Source of the DNA: an uncultured Alcaligenaceae bacterium
GTDB lineage: Bacteria; Pseudomonadota; Gammaproteobacteria; Burkholderiales; Burkholderiaceae_B
Length of the DNA stretch: 23,219 bases
Assembly (NCBI GenBank): GCA_937908115.1
Contig: CALEQZ010000010.1
Coordinates: forward strand, 1 to 23,219
Direction of reading: 5' to 3'
Shown piece by piece: positions 7,798 to 15,224 of the stretch (within the stretch, counting starts at the first letter, position 1; every line of letters starts with the position of its first letter). Below the pieces are notes generated by a model that had not been told where the DNA came from, searched no databases, and saw only the letters and a program-made list of their open reading frames with translations. The translations under genes and the position numbers were made by a program.

Positions 7798-8716
7798 GTT
7801 CGGCGATTTTTCTCAGCTGTTCGTCCACGGAGGCGACGGGTTCCCAGGCCAGCAGCGAGCGTGCCTTGGTATTGTCCACCACAAGTGATGAGAGCAACTG
7901 CTGTGCCAGGGCTTGCTTGCCCACTTGGCGGGCTGCCAGTGCAAGCCAGGACGCCGGCACGGGAATGAGCCTAGCGCGTCGGCCAAAGCTTTCGGTGATC
8001 TTGCGCAGCAACTGCGTCGTGGAGAGGTCTTCGCCATCCGAAATCAGGAAGGTTTCGTTGGCAGCCTTGGGGTGTGTCAGGCAGATAGAGATGAAACTGA
8101 CGAGGTTGTCCAGGCCGACCAAGCTGCGACGATTGGGAATCGCGCCGAGCGGTAGGGGCACATTCCGCTTAGCCAAATTAACTAGACGGGCGAAGTTGCC
8201 GCGGGCCCCGGGACCGTAGACCAGGGGCGGGCGGATCAGTACGATCTCCATGCGGCTTTGCCGGGCGATGTTGCGCAGCCCCATCTCGGCTTCCAGCTTG
8301 GAGATGGCGTAGGCATCCTGAGGGTTCGGTTCGTCCGCTTCGGTAAAGGGGGTACCGTGGGTGGCATTGCCGTTGACCCCGATGGAGCTCAGGAACACGA
8401 AGCGGCGAACGCCCGCATTGGCCGCCTGTTGCGCGAGGCGCAAAGTGCCGGCGGTGTTGACGAAACGGAAGGCATGCAGGGGATCGGGCTCTGTTTCGCG
8501 CAGCACGTGCGCACGTGCTGCCAAATGCACCACTGCGTCTACGCCTCGCAGGAGGGGCTGCCAGTTTGTGTCGGGACCTATTTTGCCCACCGGGACTTGG
8601 CCCGTGGCAACTCGTGGCCCACGGACTGCGCCGATGACTTCATGGCCGTCTTCCTGCAGGCGGGCCCACAGCGCGCTGCCGATAAAGCCGTTTGCTCCCG
8701 TGACCAGAATTCGCAT
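7781..8716 (-). CDS. NAD(P)-dependent sugar epimerase/4-reductase (extended SDR)
   Basis: A 311-residue extended short-chain dehydrogenase: GANGFIG (7-13) for NAD(P), VVHLAAR (62-68), catalytic Ser at 110-111 (FLSSIGVNG) and YAISK (136-140) with Tyr136 and Lys140. Relatives directly preceding a short sugar transferase commonly reduce UDP-4-keto-6-deoxy-HexNAc to UDP-QuiNAc or UDP-FucNAc (for example WbpV/WreQ, from memory). Here it would use the product of a WbpM-type dehydratase, now available only from the intact copy at 1109-2989. ATG at 8716 has a good SD (GGGGAG about 10 nt upstream). It starts 26 bp after wlbD and overlaps the sugar transferase. I do not recall an equivalent in the B. 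pertussis wlb cluster, so the cluster content is different. Reductase against epimerase cannot be settled by reading. Confidence 0.82.
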   Translation of the reverse strand: MRILVTGANGFIGSALWARLQEDGHEVIGAVRGPRVATGQVPVGKIGPDTNWQPLLRGVDAVVHLAARAHVLRETEPDPLHAFRFVNTAGTLRLAQQAANAGVRRFVFLSSIGVNGNATHGTPFTEADEPNPQDAYAISKLEAEMGLRNIARQSRMEIVLIRPPLVYGPGARGNFARLVNLAKRNVPLPLGAIPNRRSLVGLDNLVSFISICLTHPKAANETFLISDGEDLSTTQLLRKITESFGRRARLIPVPASWLALAARQVGKQALAQQLLSSLVVDNTKARSLLAWEPVASVDEQLRKIAEHDSRS

Positions 8717-8742
8717 GGCAGGCGCTCCCCGCGTTACGCTTG

Positions 8743-9831
8743 TTAGAGGCCGGTTTTCAGGGCCGCGACGATCGCGTCGGCGGCGTTGCCAGTTCCGTAG
8801 GGTTGGATATCTTCAGGCCTCGCAGCGATAGCGGCGGCGATGGCCTTGCCGAGACTTTCTTCGGACCTCGCGTCGGCAAGGCGGTTCCAACCAGCATCCA
8901 CGAGTTCTGTCCACTCGGTTTCATCGCGCAGCGTGACACAGGGAACACGATGGAAAAAAGCTTCCTTTTGCACTCCGCCAGAATCCGTGGCGATCAATAG
9001 CGCGTATTTTTCCAGCTGCACCATGTCGAGATAGCCCACGGGGTCGATCAGGTGCAGCGCAGCCTGGGCACGCTCCATCAATCCCAACCGTGCCAGAATG
9101 TTGCGGGTGCGTGGGTGTAGCGGCCACACGACGGGATGTTGGCGGGATGCGGCACTCAAGGCGTCGACGATGGCGGTAAGACGCTGCGGGTCGTCAGTGT
9201 TCTCAGCGCGGTGGATGGTGGCCAAGATGTACGAGCTAGGCGCAAGACCAAGGCGCTCAAACACGCCCCCCGATTCGGACACGCGCGCGCCGTGATGCAG
9301 CGCGACGTCGTACATGACATCACCAACCTGCGTAATCTGCTCGGCAGCAACCCCCTCGCGTAGCAGGTTGCCCGTGGCGGTATCCGTAGGCGTGAACAAC
9401 CACCGCGATATCCGGTCAGTCAGGATGCGGTTGACTTCTTCTGGCATACGCATATTGAAGGATCGTAGCCCGGCTTCCACATGGGCCACGGGGATGTGCA
9501 GCTTGACGGCCGCCAGTGCGCCAGCCAGCGTGGAATTGGTGTCGCCGTATACCAGCACGATGTCGGGTTTTTCTTCCAGTATGACGCGTTCCACGGCGAT
9601 CAGCATCCGTCCCGTCATGTCGCCGTGGCTGCCGCCATGAATGTCCAGCTGGTATTTGGGCTTTTCCATCCCCAGCTCCTGGAAGAAGACATCGGACATG
9701 TTGGCATCGAAATGCTGCCCGGTGTGCACGACGACCTCTTCCAGCCCGTCAGTCTGTGCGATGGCCGCGGATACCACGCTGGCCTTGATGAATTGGGGCC
9801 GCGCGCCCAGTACGGTCAGAATCTTTTTCAT
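8743..9831 (-). CDS. wlbD: UDP-2,3-diacetamido-2,3-dideoxyglucuronate 2-epimerase
   Basis: A 362-residue non-hydrolysing UDP-HexNAc 2-epimerase of the WecB/WbpI group. The N-terminal half has LGARPQFIK (8-16), VYGDTNSTLAGA (from 94), HVEAGLRS (117-124) and PEEVNRILTDR (130-140). The C-terminal half has TIHRAEN and TDSGGVQKEAFF. In the WbpI/WlbD pathway this step converts UDP-GlcNAc(3NAc)A to UDP-ManNAc(3NAc)A, a constituent of the B. pertussis LPS distal trisaccharide. WecB-type UDP-GlcNAc epimerases share the motifs; the neighbouring wlbA, wlbB and wlbC homologues point to the WlbD substrate. ATG 9831 overlaps the wlbC stop by four bases (ATGA). Length is complete and no key motif is missing. 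Confidence 0.92.
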   Translation of the reverse strand: MKKILTVLGARPQFIKASVVSAAIAQTDGLEEVVVHTGQHFDANMSDVFFQELGMEKPKYQLDIHGGSHGDMTGRMLIAVERVILEEKPDIVLVYGDTNSTLAGALAAVKLHIPVAHVEAGLRSFNMRMPEEVNRILTDRISRWLFTPTDTATGNLLREGVAAEQITQVGDVMYDVALHHGARVSESGGVFERLGLAPSSYILATIHRAENTDDPQRLTAIVDALSAASRQHPVVWPLHPRTRNILARLGLMERAQAALHLIDPVGYLDMVQLEKYALLIATDSGGVQKEAFFHRVPCVTLRDETEWTELVDAGWNRLADARSEESLGKAIAAAIAARPEDIQPYGTGNAADAIVAALKTGL

Positions 9832-10934
9832 GCTTGGTTGGACAGTGCGTCGCGCAGGGTATTGACGATGAAGTCCTGTGTGTCGGTGTCCAGATCTGGG
9901 TGCATCGGCAGGCTCAACACCTGTTGCGCCAGCTCATCGGACACGGGCGTGGCGCCTTCCACGGCAAATTGCTGGTAAGCTGGCTGGGCATGGATCGGCC
10001 GTGGGTAATGCACCGCGGTCGGGATGCCGGCAGCCTTCAGCGCTGCACTTACTTGGTCTCGGTTGGGCACCATGACTGTGAACTGCGCCCACACGCTGGT
10101 GCGGTCCGGCCGCACGGTGACCGTTCGCGCCCCGCCCGGCAGGTCGGCCAGCAGTTCCTGGTAGCGGGCGCCGATCTTGATGCGCTGTTCGATTTCCCAG
10201 TCGAATCGTTCCAGTTTGCCCAGGACGACGGCGCATTGCAGCGTGTCCATGCGTCCGCCCACGCCTACGCGCGTGTGGTAGTAGCGCCCCGACTGCCCAT
10301 GCACGCGTATTTCTCGCAGCGCTTGCGCGAGGTCGTCATCGTCGGTGAAGACCGCGCCGCCGTCGCCGTAGCAGCCCAGCGGCTTGCTCGGGAAAAAGCT
10401 TGTACAGCCCAAGGTCGATAGGTGGCAGCTTTTGCGGCCCTTGTAGGTGGCGCCAAAGCTCTGCGCGGCATCTTCGATGACCGGGATGCCGTGTTTGGCG
10501 GCGATGGCGTTCAGTTCGTCCATGTCGCCGCATTGGCCGTAAAGCGACACTGGGATGATCGCCTTGGTGCGCGGCGTGATGCGCGCCTCCACCTGGCTGA
10601 CGTCGATGTTGCAGGTGTCGCGCTCGACGTCGACGAACACCGGCTTGGCGCCCAGCAGCACGATGACCTCGGCCGTGGCGATGAAGGTAAACGACGTGGT
10701 GATGACTTCGTCGCCGGGCTGGATGCCCAGCGCCATCAGCGACATCAGCAGCGCCTCGGTGCCGGATGCGACCGTAATGCAGTGGCGCGCTCCGGTGTAG
10801 GCCGCCAGGGCGTTTTCCAGCTCCTTGACCTCCGGTCCCATGATGTACTGGCCGTGGTCCAGCACCTTTTGGATGCGTGCGTTGATGGGTTCACGCAGGG
10901 CTTGGTACTGCTTCTTGAGGTCAATGAATTGCAT
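9828..10934 (-). CDS. wlbC: PLP-dependent UDP-3-keto-uronic acid aminotransferase (DegT/DnrJ/EryC1 family)
   Basis: About 368 residues of the sugar aminotransferase family: ASGTEALL (56-63), the EDAAQSFGA Asp region (154-162) that contacts the PLP ring, and SFFPSKPLGCYGDGG with Lys184 as the Schiff-base lysine. WlbC/WbpE uses glutamate to aminate the C3 ketone of UDP-3-keto-GlcNAcA made by WlbA. I chose ATG 10934 (MQFIDLKKQYQ), where family similarity begins. A TTG at 10967 would add 11 residues (MSFFFLASCAS) that come from the A/T-rich hairpin leader and look untranslated. There is no clear SD. A terminator-like hairpin separates this gene from wlbB upstream, unusual inside an otherwise tight operon. 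Downstream it overlaps wlbD by ATGA. Confidence 0.93.
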   Translation of the reverse strand: MQFIDLKKQYQALREPINARIQKVLDHGQYIMGPEVKELENALAAYTGARHCITVASGTEALLMSLMALGIQPGDEVITTSFTFIATAEVIVLLGAKPVFVDVERDTCNIDVSQVEARITPRTKAIIPVSLYGQCGDMDELNAIAAKHGIPVIEDAAQSFGATYKGRKSCHLSTLGCTSFFPSKPLGCYGDGGAVFTDDDDLAQALREIRVHGQSGRYYHTRVGVGGRMDTLQCAVVLGKLERFDWEIEQRIKIGARYQELLADLPGGARTVTVRPDRTSVWAQFTVMVPNRDQVSAALKAAGIPTAVHYPRPIHAQPAYQQFAVEGATPVSDELAQQVLSLPMHPDLDTDTQDFIVNTLRDALSNQA

Positions 10935-10965
10935 GGACGCGCAACTTGCAAGAAAAAAGAAGGAC

Positions 10966-10997
10966 AAAACCCGGAAGGACTCCGGGCTGCGTTTTTT
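10966..10997 (-). terminator. Terminator-like hairpin between wlbB and wlbC
   Basis: A perfect 6-bp GC stem (10970-10975 and 10981-10986, CCCGGA/TCCGGG) has a 5-nt loop. On the minus strand it is followed at once by TTTT and, after a short gap, a longer T-rich run. On the plus strand six T residues (10992-10997) lie 5 nt beyond the stem, so it could act in either direction. The wlbB stop codon overlaps its edge. It would lower, not abolish, transcription from wlbB into wlbC. Confidence 0.5.
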
Positions 10998-11565
10998 AGG
11001 CGGGTTGGCAGACGCCGTCGCGCAACAGGTAGCGCTCGCCGGTCTCGGGGCAGGTGGCTTCGCCCTCGCCGGTCAGGGGCAGGTCCAGGCGTACGCCGTG
11101 CCGGCTCATCCAGCCGACTTGCCGGGCGGGCACGCCGACCATCAGGGCAAAGTCCGGTACGTCCCGGTTGACCACCGCGCCGGCGCCGACGAAGGCATAG
11201 CGCCCGATGGTGACGCCGCACACGATAGTGCAATTGGCACCCAAGGTTGCGCCTTGCCGTACCAAGGTGTTGCGATATTCGTGCTTGCGCTCGACGGCCG
11301 CGCGCGGGTTATATACGTTGGTGAACACCATGCTGGGGCCGCAGAACACGTCGTCTTCCAGTGTGACGTTGTCGTAGACGGATACGTTATTCTGGATTTT
11401 GACGCGGTCGCCGATGCGCACGCGGTTGCCCACGAACACGTTTTGGCCCAGCGAACAGTTGCGGCCGATGACCGCGCCGCCGCACACGTGCACCCAGTGC
11501 CAGATGCGGGTGCCTTCGCCGATTTGCGCGCCATCGTCGATGATGGCCGATTCGTGCACCTGCAT
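10996..11565 (-). CDS. wlbB: UDP-2-acetamido-3-amino-glucuronate N-acetyltransferase
   Basis: A 189-residue left-handed beta-helix acyltransferase. Hexapeptide-type repeats run through about residues 8-150 (for example VIGRNCSLGQNVFVGN and TLGANCTIVCGVTIG). The C-terminal tail VGVPARQVGWMSRHG is typical of the WbpD/WlbB group. It acetylates the C3 amine installed by WlbC using acetyl-CoA, yielding the diacetamido uronic acid. The last about 35 residues (from DLPLTGEGEATCPETG) look like a small extra C-terminal strand segment also seen in members that I recall. The ATG is one base after the wlbA stop (TGA, C, ATG), so it is translationally coupled. Length and fold are intact. Confidence 0.92.
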   Translation of the reverse strand: MQVHESAIIDDGAQIGEGTRIWHWVHVCGGAVIGRNCSLGQNVFVGNRVRIGDRVKIQNNVSVYDNVTLEDDVFCGPSMVFTNVYNPRAAVERKHEYRNTLVRQGATLGANCTIVCGVTIGRYAFVGAGAVVNRDVPDFALMVGVPARQVGWMSRHGVRLDLPLTGEGEATCPETGERYLLRDGVCQPA

Positions 11566-11566
11566 G

Positions 11567-12625
11567 TCAGTGGTCCAGCGGAAGCGGGATGCGCACGCCG
11601 TCTCGTGCCGACCGGTAGATTGCCGTCAGCAGCGCCAGGGAATGCAGGCCCTCGCGGCCGTCGGTTTCCGGCTCGGCTTCGCCGCGCAGGGTGCTGATGA
11701 CGTTGTCGTAGTACAGGGGGTGGCCGAAACCATAGACCGAGGTGGTCTCGTAGCTGGCGTCGCGAATCTTGGCGTCATCGGGGTGTTCGTCGGCGAATTC
11801 CCAGTGCTCGATCTTGTTGACCGCAACGCCGCCGACGCGCACGGTGCCTTTTTCGCCCAGGATGGTGATGGAGCCTTCCAGGTTCTTGGGGTAGGTCAGC
11901 ATGGTGACGTTGATTGACCCCATTGCACCGTGGCGCCAGCGCAGCGCCGCCACGCCGGTGTCCTCGGCCTCGATGCGGCGCGCAAGCGTGCCGGTATAGG
12001 CGTAGACGCTATCGACCGGGCCAATCAGCCAGTCCAGCAGGTCCACGTAGTGGCTGGCCTGGTTCATGAATGCGCCGCCGTCCCATTCCCACTTGCCGCG
12101 CCACTTGGCCGCGTCGTAGTACTCTTGCGGCCGGGTCCAGAAGACGTTGACGGTGACCATGTAAATCCGGCCGAAGCGGCCCGAATCGATCGCCTTCTTG
12201 ACCAGCTGCAGCGTGGCGTTTCGGCGGTTTTGCTTGACCACGAACAGCCGCACGCCGGCGTCGTCGCAGGCCTTGACCATGCGTTTGCCGTCTTCCCAGC
12301 GCGTGGCCATGGGCTTTTCGCTGATGACGTGCCGGCCGGCCTGGGCGGCTTCGATGGCCTGCCAGGGATGCAGGCCCGACGGCGTGGCCAGGATCACCGC
12401 ATCCGCGCAGCCTTGGGCAAGCAGCTCGGTCAATGAAGAGAAGGGCCGCGCGCCGCCGCTTGCTTCGACGGCTTGCTTCAGTGCCTCAGGATTGGTGTCG
12501 CAGACTTCGACGAGTTCGGCGCGGTCAGAATGCTGCGCGATGGCGCCGATGTGGTTCTTTGATATGCGGCCGCATCCCACCAGGGCAAAACGAATCTTGC
12601 GGTCGACGATCGGGGTATAGACCAT
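11567..12625 (-). CDS. wlbA: UDP-N-acetylglucosaminuronate 3-dehydrogenase
   Basis: A 352-residue Gfo/Idh/MocA oxidoreductase: Rossmann GCGRIS (17-22), EKPMA (103-107) with the family's conserved lysine, and a C-terminal alpha/beta domain with WDGGAFMNQASHYVDLL. WlbA/WbpB oxidises C3 of UDP-GlcNAcA with NAD+, making the ketone that WlbC aminates. It is the first gene of the minus-strand wlb cluster. Its ATG (12625-12623) faces waaC across a 151-bp divergent region, and no strong SD is visible. Its substrate, UDP-GlcNAcA, needs a UDP-GlcNAc 6-dehydrogenase. None is in this window unless the UDP-glucose-dehydrogenase-type gene at 15225-16580 does that job, which its motifs do not favour. Confidence 0.93.
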   Translation of the reverse strand: MVYTPIVDRKIRFALVGCGRISKNHIGAIAQHSDRAELVEVCDTNPEALKQAVEASGGARPFSSLTELLAQGCADAVILATPSGLHPWQAIEAAQAGRHVISEKPMATRWEDGKRMVKACDDAGVRLFVVKQNRRNATLQLVKKAIDSGRFGRIYMVTVNVFWTRPQEYYDAAKWRGKWEWDGGAFMNQASHYVDLLDWLIGPVDSVYAYTGTLARRIEAEDTGVAALRWRHGAMGSINVTMLTYPKNLEGSITILGEKGTVRVGGVAVNKIEHWEFADEHPDDAKIRDASYETTSVYGFGHPLYYDNVISTLRGEAEPETDGREGLHSLALLTAIYRSARDGVRIPLPLDH

Positions 12626-12776
12626 GTGTTAGTTAAGTTTGCAGCGTTGAATGGTGTGCAGCCTCAAAGGGCAGTGGCCAGCGCCGTATATTATGTTTAT
12701 AGAAAAGCTTCTCGTTATCGATTTTTGCCTAAAAATTCTGGCCGATTGTAATCTGCCGGACGACCAACTGTAATCA
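12626..12776. promoter_or_regulatory. Divergent promoter region between wlbA and waaC
   Basis: This 151-bp spacer is AT-richer than both flanks. For waaC a candidate sigma-70 promoter is TTGCCT (12725-12730), an 18-bp gap, then TAATCT (12749-12754). For wlbA the minus strand carries several TATAAA/CATAAT-like hexamers around 12690-12705, without a clear -35. It is the only visible promoter-sized gap upstream of the wlb cluster, so it probably drives both directions. Confidence 0.45.
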
Positions 12777-13742
12777 ATGGCCCAGAACATTCTCATTGTT
12801 CGCACCTCCTCGCTAGGCGACCTGGTGCACATGCTGCCGGCCATCTCCGATATCGCTTGTCACAATCCGGGTGCCCGCATCGACTGGTTGGCCGAAGAAG
12901 CCTTTGCCGAAATCCCCAGCTGGCACCCGGCCGTGTCCGAGGTCATCCCCGTCGCCCACCGCCGCTGGCGCAAGGCGTGGTGGTCGGCGCAGGCACGTGC
13001 CGAGCGCGCTGCCTTGCGCCGGCGCCTGCGCGCCGTGACGTATGACGTGGTGTTGGACATGCAGGCCTTGCTCAAGTCCGTGTGGTTGGTGCGCCAGGCG
13101 CGCGGGGTCAAGCATGGGCTGGATTGGAAGTCCGCGCGTGAGCCGTTGGCCTCGCTTTTTTATGACGTCAAGCACCGTGTGGAGTTTTGGCAGCCGGCGG
13201 TGACGCGCCAGCGCGAGCTGGCGTCCTTGGCCTTTGGCTACCGCTACGAGGGCGAGCCCGATTTCGGCCTGCAGGCGTTTGCGCGCAAAGCGCAGGGCGC
13301 AGGCGAGCCGTACGCCGTCATCATGCCGTCGGCCAGCCGCGACGACAAGCTGTGGCCCGAAGACGATTGGCAGGCGGTGTTCGACCAGTTGCAATCGGCA
13401 GGCTTGGGCCTGCGCTTGTTGGCCGGCAATGCGGTGGAAACCCAGCGCGCGCAGGCGCTGGTCGCGGGCAGGGATAATGCGCAGGTGATGCCGCGCATGT
13501 CTTTGACCGATATTGCCCATTTGCTGGCGGGCGCCCGCCTGATGGTGGGGCTCGACAGCGGGCTGACCCATTTGTCGGCCGGCTTGGGCCGGCCGACCAT
13601 CGGGATCTACAAGGCGTCCACGCCGGTCCGCACGCCCCTGGTGGGGCCGTCTTTTACCGCCAGCCTGGGCGACCGCGGCGCGCCGCCTTCGCGCGACGCC
13701 GTGCTGCGCGCGGTGGAGCAGGCCTTGGCGCATCCTGTATGA
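12777..13742 (+). CDS. waaC: LPS heptosyltransferase I
   Basis: A 321-residue GT9 enzyme that adds the first L-glycero-D-manno-heptose to Kdo of the LPS inner core at the cytosolic membrane face. The N-terminus ILIVRTSSLGDLVHMLPAISD is the classic WaaC start. The ADP-heptose-binding half shows MPSASRDDKLWPEDDW and ARLMVGLDSGLTHLSAGLGRP, followed by IGIYKASTP. Length is normal. It overlaps waaA by four bases (ATGA at 13739-13742), so the two inner-core enzymes are co-translated. Lying divergent to wlbA matches the arrangement I recall from B. pertussis and supports the genus call. Confidence 0.95.
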   Translation: MAQNILIVRTSSLGDLVHMLPAISDIACHNPGARIDWLAEEAFAEIPSWHPAVSEVIPVAHRRWRKAWWSAQARAERAALRRRLRAVTYDVVLDMQALLKSVWLVRQARGVKHGLDWKSAREPLASLFYDVKHRVEFWQPAVTRQRELASLAFGYRYEGEPDFGLQAFARKAQGAGEPYAVIMPSASRDDKLWPEDDWQAVFDQLQSAGLGLRLLAGNAVETQRAQALVAGRDNAQVMPRMSLTDIAHLLAGARLMVGLDSGLTHLSAGLGRPTIGIYKASTPVRTPLVGPSFTASLGDRGAPPSRDAVLRAVEQALAHPV

Positions 13743-15004
13743 CCCGCGCGTTCTATACCATCTGCCTGCGCGCCCTGGCCCCCGTCCTGTGGCTGTGGAT
13801 GGCCTTGCGCGCGCGCAAGGCGGGCGGCGAATGGGGCATCCTGGCGCCGGAGCGTTTCGGTCGCCATGCGCTGCCGCCGGGCTTGCGCAATCCGGTCTGG
13901 GTGCACGCGGTCAGCCTGGGCGAGACACGCGCGGCCTTGCCCTTGGTGCAGGCCCTGCTGGACCGCGGCTTGCCGGTATTGCTGACGCATACGACGGCCA
14001 CGGGCCGGCAGGAAGGGGCACGCCAGTTTGCCGCCGCGATCGCCCGCGGGCAGCTGCGCCAGACGTGGTTGCCTTACGACTTTCCGCAGGCGGCGCGCCG
14101 GTTCCTGAAGCATTTCCAGCCGCGCTGCGGGGTGCTGATCGAGCGCGAGGTCTGGCCCAACCTGCTGGCTGAGGCGCGTCTGGCCGGCATCCCCATGGTG
14201 CTGGCCAGCGCCCGGTTTTCGCAGTCATCGCTACGCCAGGCGGGTTGGATGGGCGGCTTGCTGCGCGAGGCGCTGGGCGGGCTGCATGCGGTGCTGGCCC
14301 AGGGAGAGGATGACGCGCGCCGGCTCGAGCAGGCCGGCGCCCGGGCACCGCGCGTGGTGGGCAACCTGAAGTTCGACATGGCGATGCCTACGGCCGCGAT
14401 GCAGGCCGGCATGCGCTGGCGCGCCCAGGCCGGGCGCCGGGTGATTGCGATTGCCAGCACGCGCGAAGGCGAAGACGAGATGTTCGTGCGCGCGCTGGCG
14501 CGGCTGCCGCAGGACGAGCCGCTGCTGGTCTGGCTGATCCCGCGCCATCCGCAGCGCTTTGACGCGGCCGCCGCCGCGCTGGAGGCGGCCGGCATCCCCT
14601 ATGTACGCCGCTCGCTCGGCCAGGCCGAGCAGCCGCCCGCGCCGCCCGTGCGCGTGGTGCTGGGCGATACGCTGGGCGAGATGCCTTTCTACTACGCGAC
14701 GGCCGAGGTCGCCATCGTGGCCGGCAGCTTTGCGCCGCTGGGCGGGCAGAACCTGATCGAGGCTTGTGCGGCCGGCACCCCGGTAATCGTCGGCCCCCAC
14801 GTGCATAACTTTGCCGATGCGGTGCGAGATGCGGTCGCGGCCGGCGCGGCCTTGCAGGTCGCCGACGCCGACGCCGCCGTCCGGGCCGCGCGCGATTTGT
14901 TGGCCGATACGTCCCGGCGCGCCGCCATGGCCCAGTCCGCCCACCGCTGGATCGCCCGCCACCGCGGCGCCACCCTGCGGATCATGCAGGCTCTGCCGTT
15001 GTAG
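13739..15004 (+). CDS. waaA: Kdo transferase (3-deoxy-D-manno-octulosonic acid transferase)
   Basis: A 421-residue GT30 enzyme that transfers Kdo from CMP-Kdo to lipid IVA. An N-terminal membrane-associated helix (about 5-24) is followed by VWVHAVSLGETRAALPL with the catalytic Glu62 of SLGE, THTTATGRQEG, FSQSSLRQAGWMGGLL, and IASTREGEDE opening the C-terminal half. The donor-binding GGQNLIEACAAGTPVIVGP and HNFADAV lie near residues 335-360. The length is typical. B. pertussis WaaA is reported, as I recall, to add a single Kdo; sequence alone does not show how many this one adds. Its start overlaps waaC. A 220-bp intergenic stretch follows before the convergent ugd gene. Confidence 0.95.
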   Translation: MTRAFYTICLRALAPVLWLWMALRARKAGGEWGILAPERFGRHALPPGLRNPVWVHAVSLGETRAALPLVQALLDRGLPVLLTHTTATGRQEGARQFAAAIARGQLRQTWLPYDFPQAARRFLKHFQPRCGVLIEREVWPNLLAEARLAGIPMVLASARFSQSSLRQAGWMGGLLREALGGLHAVLAQGEDDARRLEQAGARAPRVVGNLKFDMAMPTAAMQAGMRWRAQAGRRVIAIASTREGEDEMFVRALARLPQDEPLLVWLIPRHPQRFDAAAAALEAAGIPYVRRSLGQAEQPPAPPVRVVLGDTLGEMPFYYATAEVAIVAGSFAPLGGQNLIEACAAGTPVIVGPHVHNFADAVRDAVAAGAALQVADADAAVRAARDLLADTSRRAAMAQSAHRWIARHRGATLRIMQALPL

Positions 15005-15082
15005 GCAGCCGCTGGCTGTTGGCAGCGGGCAGTGCGGCGCTGTCCGCCTGCTGGCCAATGCGGTCGAGAGCGGGGCATCAAG

Positions 15083-15113
15083 AAGCCCGGCGGACCGGCT
15101 TTGCGTCTTTTGA
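15083..15113 (+). terminator. Weak terminator-like hairpin after waaA
   Basis: An imperfect GC-rich stem (AAG, bulged C, CCGG at 15083-15090; CCGG, CTT at 15095-15101) is followed by a TTTGCGTCTTTT stretch. It lies in the 220-bp gap between convergent waaA and ugd, where transcription should end. Nothing else recognisable is in this gap apart from a GGCC-rich palindromic stretch near 15194-15206. Confidence 0.35.
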
Positions 15114-15224
15114 CCCTGGTGGAAAAAAGGGGATGCAGGCCATTGCCTGATCGGGGCAGGCGGCCGTGCAGCCGTGAACGGTCAAAATTCCGATCCGGCC
15201 GGCCGGTCCCTTTGCACCGGTGGC

